In this document: piece after piece, positions 12,780 to 23,664 of the stretch | Position numbering within the stretch: position 1 is the stretch's first letter | Layout: every line of letters begins with the position of its first letter | Source: Sclerodactyla briareus | Lineage: Eukaryota; Echinodermata; Holothuroidea; Dendrochirotida; Sclerodactylidae | Direction of reading: 5' to 3' | Length of the DNA stretch: 64,000 bases | NCBI GenBank assembly: GCA_026419785.1 | Contig: JAODTK010000345.1 | Span: 1-64,000, forward strand | Made by a program: the position numbers and the translations under genes | Notes under the pieces: model-generated | What the model was told of the DNA's origin: nothing | Database searches by the model: none | Seen by the model: only the letters and a program-made list of their open reading frames with translations

Positions 12780-13520
12780 ACACCAACACTCTTTTGATAA
12801 AGTTTGAGAGTTTATGATGTGAAAACATCCAGTTCTACATATGCCACAGAAAATTGGTCGTTTTCGGTTATACAGTGATACTCACGTATGCTACTTTGTT
12901 CCATGTGACACAAATGGTTCTTCTTGTTATTATTTCAAGGTCCTTCCGAAGCCTGTCTTCGATATAGTGTTACAGAATTGGAGTTATTTGGGTTACTTGT
13001 AAATTCACTGCATTCCAAACACCTGTTAGAGGAGTTAGAATTCGATGCATCCGTGGATCAACTCTGCTATTAAGGATTCTGAATATCAAAGATGAAACCG
13101 CCCACGCTCGTGTGAGAAGATGTTTTTCCAGCTCTCTGAGTATCACTGAAAAATGGGATATAAGAAAGGTCCGAGTTGTATTAGCTATTATGTTACCCGT
13201 ACCTTTGGAAGGCGACTCTGAAATAGACGGTTGATTCCCATTGCCTTTAGTGCACCTTCTTCTCAGTCTGAAGTGGATTGTTGGAAGTGATTGTCGAACA
13301 GCCTTTTACACATATGGTGAACCCGTTAAGACTCGATCAATGGCAAAGAAACAGGAGAAACGATACCAGAAAATTTCCCTTCAAAAGGAACTTCTGATAC
13401 CCCCGCACCGCCGACTAACACGGTACCGGTTGCTTCTTCCCGTAATTCGTCTTCCCCCCGGTCCTCTCTCCACCAAGTCTGCACGTGCTGTACAGCAAAA
13501 TCAAACAATTCATATTGTGT
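12780..13520 (+). pseudogene. RNase H and tether region
   Basis: This follows RT directly. A degraded RNase H-like strand (SDT-HVCYFVP near 12870) and a basic tether with PVKTRSMAKKQEKRY (13323-13365) fit the segment between RT and integrase in Gypsy elements. Several stops interrupt it. The assignment is mainly positional. Confidence 0.5.
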
Positions 13521-13599
13521 AATGGTCTTCTGTCAGATTGTTCTAACATGATAAATAGGACTCCTAAGATGACATTGCAGGTGGTAATTCCAGATACCA

Positions 13600-14830
13600 T
13601 GGTGGATAGGGTAAATAACTAAGTATCATGATGACATCTTAAGTAATCATCAGGGTGTCATGCGCACATATCGACTCGACCATTCGTCAGTATTTCTTCA
13701 TGCGAAATCTGTTTCAACGCATAAGAATTACATTCAGCTTGTCTAGATGTCAGGATTTCAGGGGAAAGCCTGATAAGCTTCGACCTGTCCCACAATCGAG
13801 TACCAGATTCGTATCGTCCCTTCGATAGAATCAGCCTGGAACTTTCGAGTCAATGCCCCCTCAGTCTCTGGTAACAAACATTTGATGGTCATGTGATGAG
13901 ATCCACTCGGTTTGTCGTGTGTGTGCCACTTGAATCATTGGACGCAATTACGGTTTGTGAAGTGATTCTGCAGAAGATTGTGACAGTATTTGGGCCCACC
14001 GTCACGCTTGTCCGATGAGCGTCCGCTTTAACAAGTCCCAGATAGCAGAACTTCTTTGTAAAACTTTGGGTAATCTATCAGAAATGGTTGTTAGTTGTCC
14101 TGAACCATGTGGTAGTTTGCAGTAGAGAGCAAATTCCAAAAACTTGTCTAACTTCCTGAAGGTGAAACTTGAACCAATTTAGTAATGGATTGGGTTTAAT
14201 ATGTACCCGCCTACAGCGTATGCTCAATGCCTTTCTCCTTTCCATATTTGGGAAACTATAGTCCCTATGAACTTGCCTTTGGTAGGAAACCACCAACCTT
14301 ACGGTTTTAGTCTTCAACCCCACGTCTGGTCTCACTCAATCATATGGTGATATGCAGCTTCATTCAAGAAGAGATTGGATTCTTCTCCCGTTTCATTTTG
14401 AGATTTGCAAAGACATCAACCATATGCTCAGCAGGTCAAAGACAGTACAAGCTAACCAAAGTCCCATATCAATGATGGACAGTTGGTCTACCTTTATACG
14501 CCAACTTTTCTTCTCTGCGCAAACTCACGAAAGATTGCTGCGAATGGTGTGTCCACTAATCGTCATCAAGTTTTGGATGCGTACACCTACGGCTTGCCCA
14601 CTCTTAATGGAGAAATTCTGAGGGATGTCTTTAACTTTAAAACTCGGTCTGAAACCATGTTTCATACGCTCCTCATCTTATGCACCTCATGTCAACTATA
14701 TTGGTTACATTGAAACGTATGCTGAAGTCAGGCGAAGCTCAACTGGGCAAACCTGTGGCGAAATCGGATGGTGTACATGTAAATGTTTCATGATGGAAAT
14801 GGTCAAGTATTGCCTGAAGTGAACTCCAAA
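13600..14830 (+). pseudogene. Integrase of the Gypsy element, frames broken
   Basis: The HHCC zinc-binding start is seen at 13648-13760 (HQGVMRTY, then a CLDCQ-type cysteine pair one frame over). It is followed by a core-domain strand with DFRVNAPSVSGNKHLMV (near 13850) and the late block PYELAFGRKPP (near 14263). A beta-strand-like C-terminal block, LVYLYTPTF, lies near 14490. The order and spacing are those of retroviral-type integrases. Frames change at least four times. Confidence 0.75.
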
Positions 14831-15419
14831 AACTACATTTTGGTGTACAGACTGACAGCTTTTGTGGAAACCGTCTTTCTTTCTGCCTAATGGTTCAATC
14901 AGGGGTTAGGTCTCTTGATGAACTTGGTGATGAGGTAATTGCAATGCAACGTCGTATTTTGTCTAAGGCTCAAGTCCAAGGACTGCTAGTCAACGAGCCA
15001 GGTACAAAGCAGGTCAATTACAAGTGTTGATGTCCATTCTCGATGATCAGAGTAGACCTATATATACATTTTGGTGATTGTTGGTTCATATGCTAATACG
15101 GAGCATATATTCGATTTTCTTCTGGAGAACAAAGTGGAGATTACAGGAACACTCACAAGGATGTTGTCGCGATGATTCGCGTAGATGGGTATAGAGATAA
15201 TGCCATTAGAGTGAACATTGTGAAGTGAGGAAAAAAAAAAGTATGAGTATGTTTCACTATATTGGAGACTTTGTGAATAGTGAGTGTAACCTTGAGTCGT
15301 CTATAGTATTTATCAAGTATATTTTATTCTTTCATTGTTGGTTTTAGGATAGCCCATGTTTTTTCGTGTTTTGTTTATTATTTGGTCCACTCTTTCCCGG
15401 CTCGAGTAGTCGCTATGGG
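14831..15419. other. Retrotransposon internal DNA with no recognised domain
   Basis: Frames are interrupted and I recognise no motif. It may be the integrase C-terminal extension and the start of the extra open reading frame. Confidence 0.4.
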
Positions 15420-15920
15420 AGAGAGCATCCTAATTATTCAGCAGGTCTGTCTGATGATTGCTCATTAGCCAGACAAGGTCATTCTGGTTTGAACATTTTG
15501 CTAAGGTATTGCAAATCCATCAAGGTATCTTCCTACCCTTAAGGAATTGAGGTCATTATGATTGACTTGGGAAACAAATGATCTCTGTGATGTTGATGTT
15601 TCTCCAAGCTTATAGTATCTGAGCTCTGCCTTAGTTGCTCTTTTGAATCGTCCATGTGAAAACCAAGATACATTGTTTTTCCTTGCGCCTATTAAACGTA
15701 CGTATATTTCTAGCCAAGGACAAGTTCCTGTTTTCAAAAACCTTAATAATAGGGTTAAGAGGTATAGTACTCAGTTAAAGAGTCGTATTGCATCATTGTC
15801 TCCTAGATTTCAGTGGATTTCAGAGTACCATAATTCAGTCAAATTTCATTTCAGACGGATGTCATCTTACAAGTGAGGGCATGTTAAAGTACTTAAAATG
15901 TTCTCCACTTATTGTTAAGT
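15420..15920 (+). pseudogene. SGNH-hydrolase-like segment at the env position of the Gypsy element
   Basis: Between integrase and the 3' LTR a segment shows three spaced features of SGNH (GDSL-like) hydrolases. These are GHS at 15479 (block I, usually GDS), an IDLG-x-NDL-like block III at 15559-15582 after one base step in an A run, and DGCHLTSEGMLKY at 15858-15897 with the D-x-x-H catalytic pair (block V). The open stretch 15643-15876 (APIKRTYISSQGQVPVFKNL) links III and V. The motifs are in family order with family-like spacing. The enzyme activity is unproved and the frame is broken. Confidence 0.55.
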
Positions 15921-16791
15921 ACAAAATCTTCCTCAATTAAGAATCTTGAAAGGTCCTTCTCGGAGCACAGTTAATTTTCGCAATCTTCTTTTGTTTGCCA
16001 ACCTTTTTTTGATTGTCGTACTGTGAGTTCAGAGTGTTTCCTCTGCATTCGTAGAATTTGGGACCTGATCACCACTTGGATTCTCACATTGCTGTGCTTG
16101 ATTGTTCTCTTTACACTGAGGCAATCTGGAGTACCCTCCTCTTCAGAAATTTTCTGGGCAAACCTTTGTATTAGTGTTCCTTGGTAACATGCGGCGGATT
16201 GCAAACCTTTTCCTCAGGCTGTACATGCTCTTTATAAAGAGTTTTTCTTATTTTCTTAGGGAATAATTCTTTAATTACAATCCCCCTTCCCAGGTATGGC
16301 ACAAATTTACTGTTGCATTTAAAGGTTATGAATCGATCTCACTTGCATTGCAACGTTTCAAAATGATGATATGATTCTTCAGAGTCTTGCAGTTTCTTCT
16401 CTGATCCCCAGTTTACCACGCTGCATGATGAGGCATAATTGATCGGGAACATGTTAAAACCGTTCTTGTTCAGACGTCGCTGTCTGCATCCACCCTATGT
16501 CCGCGAGAGGTCTCTTTCCGTGTCCTGATGGGTTTTCATCCTGTCCGTTGGCGACGTATGTCGGAACGTTCCTATAACTATAATATATATCGTCCGTATA
16601 TTATTTTCATATCCGGTTTTACCGGCATTCAATGATTTGGCCAATTTTCCAGAAGGGAATTCTATTGACAAATGGCCTGGTTGGTATCATGTCTTTCATA
16701 TTATATCGTATGCATTAGTAAAATTTTATTCTCATCTCTTAACTTGTGGAAATTCACGTGCTTCTCATAAATTTTAAAGAATTCGGGTGGA
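15921..16791. other. Non-coding 3' internal region of the Gypsy element
   Basis: It is T-rich with no convincing reading frame, and runs up to the 3' LTR. The purine stretch expected just before the LTR is weak (AAAGAATTCGGGTGGA). Confidence 0.4.
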
Positions 16792-17873
16792 TGTCCGTAT
16801 AGTTATTTGACGACCTCATTTCTTTACCGCTAATCAGGGCAATTATAATTTATTTTTGGTCATTAGGATGTTTTCCAGCACCATGGGCTTATCCTTCACA
16901 CGTCTTAACAATTGAGGGCGCGTGTCTTGTATTTCCTTCTAAGAGCCCACATGCTTAAGGCCGCCAACCAATTAAGTCTGACCGGATAAATTTACGGTCC
17001 GATGCTTTGATGTTGTCAGTGTGTTGAAGCCAGCTGTTTTATGACGCTATTTTTTCCCACGCTTCCTACTTTCTAATACTGTTATATTTATTTCTAGGTT
17101 CCGGCAAATGGTAATTTTGGCGGCGTTTAGTCAATAGTAGTCAGGACAACCCTACACTGGCTCGTGGGTTTTTGCCCTGGTGTTGTTTTTGCCGGTCACG
17201 CCTTTATTCTTTTGGACCTCCACATACGCGCCTAATTGTAGGGGAGTGCGCTGACTACCCACGCGATCTCGACACTCGTGGTATTCTTGAGGGAACAAAA
17301 GCGTTGCCGCCATTGGTCAATCATCCCCGTTTGTGGCTGACGTCGTATTAATATTATTGTGTTCGTTTTAGTGACGTGATTGGACATCGCTCGTCACACG
17401 TCAGCACACATGGACGGAGCGAAGGCTTCGCAATTGAAGCGAAGCCATTATATCGCATACTAGCAATTGGGGGTGGAGGCCATATAAAAGGCATTGGCAG
17501 CGCAGCGATAGAGGCTCCTTTCGGTCGTCGAGGGAACGGCTTGAAGGTCAAGATCAGTTTAGGAGGATAGTAGTTTAGGACCCATTAGGAGACAGAATAA
17601 TCAATATAGGGGACATTCTTAAAGTTGATCATTTTTCTTTACGGGGAACATCATCTTTATTTAAAATCAGTATTAAATCAATAAACGTTACAAATTCCAC
17701 GGACTCCCGTTCGTATCCATTGAGTAATTTTTTATGGAACACATTTAGTTTACCCTGAAATTTGGCTACCCCCGACCCCACTAGCCTCCACAGCGGAAGC
17801 CACGATTGGTTGGAAAAATCCCCCAAACCTCATCCGAGGAGGGTACGTTTTTCATCGGGAAACTACAAACGAC
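16792..17873 (+). repeat. 3' LTR of the Gypsy element
   Basis: This direct copy of 8157-9231 starts TGTCCGTATAGT. It keeps the TATA box (near 17471), the paired TGACGT motifs and an AATAAA near 17680. It ends at ACGAC before GTACTC, which resumes the interrupted host repeat. Confidence 0.9.
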
Positions 17874-18900
17874 GTACTCTTCATAAGAGGGCCTACAAAC
17901 CCAATTTCAAACTGAAGCAGACCTGCATTCCAGGACTTGTGTTGACAAGGCTTTCCAGACTTCTGTTGACCCTCAGATGATCTCAATGATAACCCCAAAA
18001 CCATAGGGATCATTTCACGCTTCATGGACATAATTACCCAGATGAGTTTTGATCCCTCCAATACCTGATTATTATGTTCACAAGGGGAAAATGACCAAAA
18101 AGTGATCTATATCAAACAATAGATTCTTGTACTCCCAGTGTGTGAGCTACACTCTGTAATTTCAACTTAGTGGAACCAGCATTCTGACTCTTGCTTTTGA
18201 CCTCTGTGACCTCTGACCCCTAAACACAGGTTTTCATATACTCATACCCTGAATAAGCTTCACTCCATCGCATTGGCATTAGTTAATCATGTTTTCCAGT
18301 TGAGATTGACCGAATATGGACTTTTCACAGAGGTTTCATTCCAATTTTTCTCGAGAATGACCCACGTCTACACCAAAAACAATAGAGTTCTTATACTCTC
18401 TATGAGGAAGCTACACAACTTTTCAGGATTTCAGACTACATTAGGGTGACCTCAGGTGGATTGAGTTATCAGGTTTCACTGAAAATGACCAAGATAGTGA
18501 TTTTTTACAAAATTTCAGATTTTTTTCTCAAGAAAATGTAGCCCAGAACTACACGAAAAACAGTAGGGTTGTACTCCCATAAAAAAAGTGACCCACAACT
18601 TTTCAACTCGACAACCAAGGACTCTCGGACTTACTACACCAATTTTAGACTTTGACCTCTGACCTGACCCAAAGCAATAGAGATCATGTGTTCATATTAT
18701 GGGGAAACACACTATGTATTAATTCCCCCAAAAAAATTTCCCAAAAAAAACTTAGTTATTGGTTTACGAGCTGCGCTCCTTACACACTACATGGATACAT
18801 GACTACATGGATTCCTTTGGGAAATAAAAAATCATTGAGGGTGAAACATAACAGTCAAGATTATCTATTTTTCTGATTAATGTATTCAATTTTATTCCAG
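17874..18900. repeat. Composite repeat family, copy B right half
   Basis: It resumes the unit interrupted at 8156 (GTACTC-CATAAGA-CTACA, then AATTTCAA-CTGA) and continues through about three diverged units with GACCTCTGACC and AACAATAGAG phrases up to the MITE. Confidence 0.75.
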
Positions 18901-18940
18901 TTGAGTGGGTTTGGTGCGGTAGCCACAGTATCGTCTACAG

Positions 18941-20018
18941 CAGTGGTCGGCAACCTTTTTGTTACGGTGACCCAAAATGGTGAAAAGCTTGCTATCGCGG
19001 CCCTTGTTACTATCTAAGCGGAGCGTACAAGAAAATTAATGGCAGGAAACAGCACTTCTCGAATAGATTTTGACAGCATCCCCAAATTTTAAATATTTGT
19101 CCTCTCACAAAAATTATTGCAGGACATGTCACCGTGCCATACAGAATGCAACAGTTGTTTCAAAGTTAAAGGAGTAAAGGAAATTCTGTCTGGCCTAGCA
19201 GCAAATAAGAAGTCTTAAAGTTAAAGGAGAAAAGGAAATTCTGTGTGGCCAAGCAGCAAATAGGAAGTTTTTAAGTTAAAGGAGTAAAGGAAATTCTGTG
19301 TGGCCAAGCAGCAGATAAGAAGTTTTAATGTTGAAGGACTAGAAGGAGTAAAGGAAATTCTGTGTGGCCAAGCAGCAAATAAGAAGTTTTAAAGTTAAAG
19401 GAGAAAAGGAAATTCTGTGTGGCCAAGCAGCAAATAAGAAGTCTTAAATTTAATGGAGAAAAGGAAATTCTGTGTGGCCAAGCACAAATAAGAAGGCTTA
19501 AAGTTGAAGGAGAAGGGAAATGCTGTGTGGCCAAGCAGCAAATAAGAAGTCTTAAAGTTAAAGGAGAAAAGGAAATCTGTGAGGCCAAGCAGCGAATAAG
19601 AAGTCTTAAAGTTAAAGGAGAAAAGGAAATTCTGTGTGGCCAAGCAGCAAATAAGAAGTCTTAAAGTTAAAGGAGAAAAGGGAAATGCTGTGTGGCCAAG
19701 CAGCAAATAGGAAGTTTTTAAGTTAAAGGAGATTCTGTGTGGCCAAGCAGCAGATAAGAAGTTTTAATGTTGAAGGACTAGAAGGAGTAAAGGAAATTCT
19801 GTGTGGCCATTGGCCAAGTGGCAAGCAGCAAATAAGAAGTTCCAAAGTTAAAGGAGTAAAGGAAGTTTAATGGTAGGCAGAAGCAAAGAACCAAATTGGG
19901 GAAATGAAAGCTACTGGGTTTTTTTTTTCAACAGTGACAAATTTGCGACCCATCAAAAAGTCTTTGCGACCAAATAATGGGTCGCGGACCCAAGGTTGCA
20001 GACCGTCGGTCCACAGTG
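18941..20018. mobile_element. hAT-like MITE carrying an internal minisatellite
   Basis: The left end CAGTGGTCGGCAACCTTTTT and right end (GGGTCGCGGACCC-AAGGTTGCAGACC, then CCACAGTG) form imperfect inverted termini of the CAGNGG...GGCAACC type seen in hAT non-autonomous elements. No transposase is present. Nearly all of the interior is the 55-bp repeat. The right end lies 13 bp from the integrin e9 boundary. A clean 8-bp target duplication is not evident. Confidence 0.65.
19150..19870. repeat. 55-bp minisatellite, about 12 copies, inside the MITE
   Basis: The unit includes AAATTCTGTGTGGCCAAGCA, AATAAGAAGT and TTAAAGTTAAAGGAG. Copies recur every 53-60 bp (for example 19180, 19236, 19291, 19409, 19466). 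The period is not a multiple of three, and open stretches across it are chance. Confidence 0.92.
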
Positions 20019-20031
20019 TATATTCACCTAC

Positions 20032-20108
20032 CTGATATTCAAGGTTGAATGCAGGCCCAATGTGGGTCTCATTATACTCGGATAGATCATAGTCATAATA
20101 CTGGTCCA
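20032..20108 (-). CDS. Integrin alpha subunit, exon e9 (calf-2 domain)
   Basis: The exon lies between a TTACATTGTGCAG acceptor and a GTAGGT donor and reads DQYYDYDLSEYNETHIGPAF, then NLEYQ, ending in phase 0. The acidic tyrosine-rich linker followed by (V/I)GP-x-x-x-x-x-Y-x-(V/L) is the calf-2 strand preceding the conserved N-x-G-P/A element, which is then supplied by e10. A hAT-like MITE ends 13 bp downstream of the exon boundary, just past the donor. The entry phase does not match e8 literally. Confidence 0.8.
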
Positions 20109-20597
20109 CTGCACAATGTAAGCCTAGTTTTTTCATTGTCGGCATTTTTTTTCCTCCTAGCTGTTTACGGTCCTCTGGCTTGAGAGCACTGCGAAATGGG
20201 AACGATATCAGAAATATAGCCTGGTTAGACGATGTAGTATGGGGTATAATCTAGGGAAGTACTTTTTTCATTTCACTGACTCATTTCACTGACTAGTAAG
20301 GAAGACTTTTGAGTGCCTATAGATTATTTGTCAGTTCAAAGTTGACAATAGCACCTTCAAATTTTTAGTGTACTACAGTCACCGAAGCCGTAGACAAGCA
20401 ACTACATTTCCAGCCATTCATTGTTTTCCTGGACTTTCCTGGAACTTCGAGCATAATATCCTGAAGACAAGAGATACCCACTTGCTAGGACATATTGCGA
20501 CCAAATATCACCAACATCTTCGAAGTAGGTAATGCAGAATATTGAATCCAAGGGACTTATCATACAGACGGGCAGACACGAGATGATACAGAATTCC
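20109..20597. other. Integrin intron e8-e9, part
   Basis: No feature is recognised. It includes a T run next to the e9 acceptor and repeats of TTTCACTGACT at 20270-20295. Confidence 0.45.
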
Positions 20598-20760
20598 ATA
20601 CCGAGTGGTTGCACGTTGGTAGAGCATCGGCCTTATCCACCCGGGAGACCGGGGTTCAATATCCCGGTCTACGTCATACCAAGACTTTAAAAATGGTACC
20701 TGTTGCCTTCTCGCTGGACGCTCAGCACAAGGGATTGGAGCAGGGACAAAACGAGGAGTA
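20598..20760 (+). repeat. tRNA-derived SINE, 5' head and body
   Basis: The A-box-like TTGGTAGAGCATCGG (20616-20630) and B box GGTTCAATATCC (20653-20664) are spaced as in a tRNA. A body with GGTACCTGTTGCCTTC and GGACGCTCAGCACAAGG follows. This body is widespread in marine invertebrate SINEs. It lies in the e8-e9 intron, antisense to the gene. Confidence 0.8.
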
Positions 20761-21362
20761 GGCAATTGCAATTTGCAAGTTGCCGTCTGCGTGAGATTAC
20801 CCCCACCCCCACATTGAGGTACTGCCAAAGAGGCATCGCCTCATTCTGTGTATGTTGTGAGGGATTCGCAGCTGACAATAGGTGCAGTATCCAGGTCTGC
20901 ATCCTTGCTGGGCCTCGATTAAGAATGATTTTCTGCTCGGCAAGTATACCATTAATTTGTTTTTTTACATACACCCGCAGAGTCAATGGCGTTTGCATGG
21001 TTGTGAGTGCACCGCTAAACAACTCGGAGTGTATATATACAAGATTCTCCCTATAGCTTATCATCACAGCCTTTTTTTAAACTGTCACCACCCTTTGAGA
21101 ACACAACCCATCATCCCATCCTTTTCAATAATATTGTCAATAGGTATGGGGGGGGGGAAGGGGGGGGAATTTGTGAAGTTGTGCTGGTTAGGATTGTAGG
21201 TCCCATCGAGGAAGTTTGAAAGATTGCTTGCCTGCCGTTTGTACAACGCCGGACAGCCGGTGGTGGGCCCTATGACCTTTCAAACTATATAGAGTGATCA
21301 TCTCATTTACCATGACTGTGAAAGAAAAGGCTCATTGGATGGGCTGTGAATATGGTACCTAC
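20761..21362. other. Integrin intron e8-e9, part
   Basis: It holds C and G runs (20799-20811 and 21147-21167). No gene is seen. Confidence 0.45.
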
Positions 21363-21529
21363 CCAATCACCGCTAGGTCCGCCTCCACCACTAGATTGAA
21401 TCCAAGCGATCTGTTCATTGTTGTCAGTGTGATATTCTCCACGCTGGAGGTGGAGATCACCATTGTGAAGTTGAACAGCCTCTCATCAGACCGGCTAAGG
21501 TGGAGACGTAGAACCGGAGCTCAGGCGGC
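21363..21529 (-). CDS. Integrin alpha subunit, exon e8 (calf-1 end, calf-2 start)
   Basis: The acceptor is CTCCTCTCCCAG and the donor is GTAGGT. It reads PPELRFYVSTLA, then after a one-base step at a CC pair SDERLFNFTMVISTSSVEN, and ends GFNLVVEADLAVIG. In integrins the L-R-F-x-V strand follows LGNPM, and V-x-A-x-L-x-x-x-G marks entry into calf-2. Both are present in the right order after e7. The exon ends in phase 2, which does not join e9 cleanly; another indel or a small unseen exon must lie between them. Confidence 0.85.
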
Positions 21530-22340
21530 CTGGGAGAGGAGAATGACAAATCAACGGATCTGGCTGACAGGAGACTTGAAACATGATAATCATCTCAGGG
21601 GAATTTAGCGGACCAGATGTCCCGGGTATGCACACCTCGTAGCGCACGCAGGAATTTGTCATTGGGGGAGGGGGTTAGGTCGGACCCAAGGGAAGGCATC
21701 CTATAAATGGCCTCACCCTCCCTATGGCAAATACAGTACAATTTAGGGCCCCTAGACAGTGCGCTACAAAACTTCTACTGGACTGACCCCCCCAACACCC
21801 CCCCACCCCCCCCACCCACCCCCTGGTTAATATTAATCCAACGAATAAGCATGACTCTATCGCAAAAGTAGTACTACTGCTCACTAGCCTGACCATCAGT
21901 TACTTGTCAAATAACTCCCTCTTTGCTGAACTTTGAGTACTTCTAGGAGTGACTCATCTTTTGAACACAACCATGAACACAACCATGCATTGAAAACCCT
22001 TTACATAATACCCGAATGTTTCGGGTCCATATACGTAGCCGAATCAGTCTAGCGAGGTGTTGATCGATTTACCTCATTATTTGTGGCATTTGGTATCCCT
22101 CAGTTGCATTTATTCTGGATTAGGCTATTGTCTGGTTATGTACACACCTACGTGAATGAGTCTCAAAATGATCGGAACACTTGTGTTGAATCAACGAACA
22201 CACAAATATTGGCCACGGTTGGAGCAAGTATATCTTGACTGATCACCAATGCCCCTGTCAGTTACCACATTAGAAACCATTGTACATAAATAAAAGCGTG
22301 ACATTTTGACAATGTGCAACACTACATGACATTGACTCAC
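21530..22340. other. Integrin intron e7-e8
   Basis: A C-rich run with A interruptions lies at 21787-21833. Nothing else is recognised. Confidence 0.5.
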
Positions 22341-22516
22341 TGAATTGGAACCATTTCATGGGGTTGCCCAGACTGCACTTGACGAGTGGTCGTGTCTCTC
22401 GATCTGGGTGGCGGAACAGGTCACTAGGACTCGGGCATTACAGTTGACACCGATCCTCCCGGCCAATGGCAGGCAGGACACCTGATAGGAGCAGTGGCGC
22501 ACTATTACCACAGTGG
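22341..22516 (-). CDS. Integrin alpha subunit, exon e7 (calf-1 domain)
   Basis: The exon ends at a GTGAGT donor and carries RVLVTCSATQIERHD and then, one frame over, PLVKCSLGNPMKWFQF. Two cysteines about 15 residues apart ahead of L-G-N-P-M form the hallmark calf-1 disulfide and turn of integrin alpha chains. At least one single-base frame step lies between the halves, and a second is likely further upstream, where the expected GDDAY-like strand is not clean. The upstream boundary (an AAGCAG acceptor at 22517-22519) is my best guess. The next exon, e8, continues the calf-1 strand order. Confidence 0.72.
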
Positions 22517-23664
22517 CTGCTTCAGCAAGGAACTGGTAGTGGTTGAGTGAAGCTTGTCAACTAGCATAATTTATCATGTTAATATGCAATGCTCGATATG
22601 AAAACCTTTCAACATGACAAGGCGCAGGGATTGACGATTGATAGATATTACCCAAATCACAAGAACTAACACACACTCTAATAATCCTGCGAGCTATCAG
22701 CGTCAGTTCTACTAATGTTCAGCACAGGTCCTATATCAGCATTCGGGAGAGGAGCAGTATTTGAGATGGAATGAGATGGATCATATAGGCAATCATACTT
22801 TCTACAGCATTGAAGCTCGCAACCTCTCAAAAACAGTCATGGATCAATATTTGAAGGAAGCAAAAAATTTCAGGTGTATTCTGGAGATGCTCAAGGACAG
22901 ACCGGAAATTTGATACTCTCAGGAAAAGGAGGAAAAGGAAACAAAGGACTCATTTATATCCTTGTTGCCGATCTTTCATTGACATGAATTTTGAAATTGT
23001 CAAAGTTTGTGCGCCGATTAGTCGAGAGCTAGAATATCACACGGTCTAGAACAACACCGCCCAACGAAATTATGTGTTTACTCTAACTGAACCATGCTGC
23101 AAAACCTGTAGCTAGATGGCGCTCTGATGGTGGACTCAAGTTTAAGGTTTAATCGGAGTATTTTATCAAGGCAGCGCCTCACATGACTAGCGACAAAATC
23201 CCTGGGCATGGAAACTGATGGGGAGGACTTTGCTTGCACCACCCAGGATGCAAGTTTGCTCACGACCTACTATACACTCCTGGCAGCCAATGTATGCAGC
23301 GACGTACTCCTTCTGTACCTCGCAGGTACACACTTTTACACGCGAGACAATCAAGGGACATGCATGGGTTAACAGCACTGTACGGAAAAGCCGCCCAGGC
23401 TGACATGGGAATCGTGGCAAGCCTATAATCAACAGTTCCAAGACAAACTGAGTGATGAGATAATCTGGTTTTTTTTTGTCTCAACGTGTGCTCTCAGTGA
23501 TGGACTAAAGCGTTGAGTTCAACTCCCCTCATACCCCACGTCACTAGGGTGGTATATCTGCGTATAGTCTGATGACCTCCTCCCCAGCGTTATTCTATCT
23601 TAGCGTTGATGTAGAAGGTAGGCGAGGCCCCAGGATCAGGAGCATCAGTCCGGCCTCTGTAAGC
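22517..23664. other. Region upstream of integrin exon e7; missing calf-1 exon not found
   Basis: The first strands of calf-1 should lie upstream of 22516. Several short open frames exist, including a cysteine-rich one at 23220-23390 minus. None has the spacing of the family, so I make no exon call. Confidence 0.35.

Larger units (their letters stand above)
8157..17873 (+). mobile_element. Ty3/Gypsy-like LTR retrotransposon, full length, disrupted frames
   Basis: Two direct repeats of about 1.08 kb (8157-9231 and 16792-17873), both starting TGTC, flank 7.5 kb of internal DNA. The order is leader with a primer-binding site, gag-like region, aspartic protease, reverse transcriptase, RNase H, integrase and an extra SGNH-like segment. 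Protease-RT-RH-IN order defines Ty3/Gypsy. GTAC occurs on both outer edges as a target duplication. The flanks are two halves of one composite repeat unit, so insertion was recent relative to that repeat. Frames are broken many times. Some breaks are likely assembly deletions, as in the host exons, so intactness cannot be judged. Confidence 0.9.

Noticed and set aside
20598..20670. tRNA gene candidate
   Set aside because: A and B boxes are present, but the sequence lacks a full cloverleaf and continues into a SINE body.
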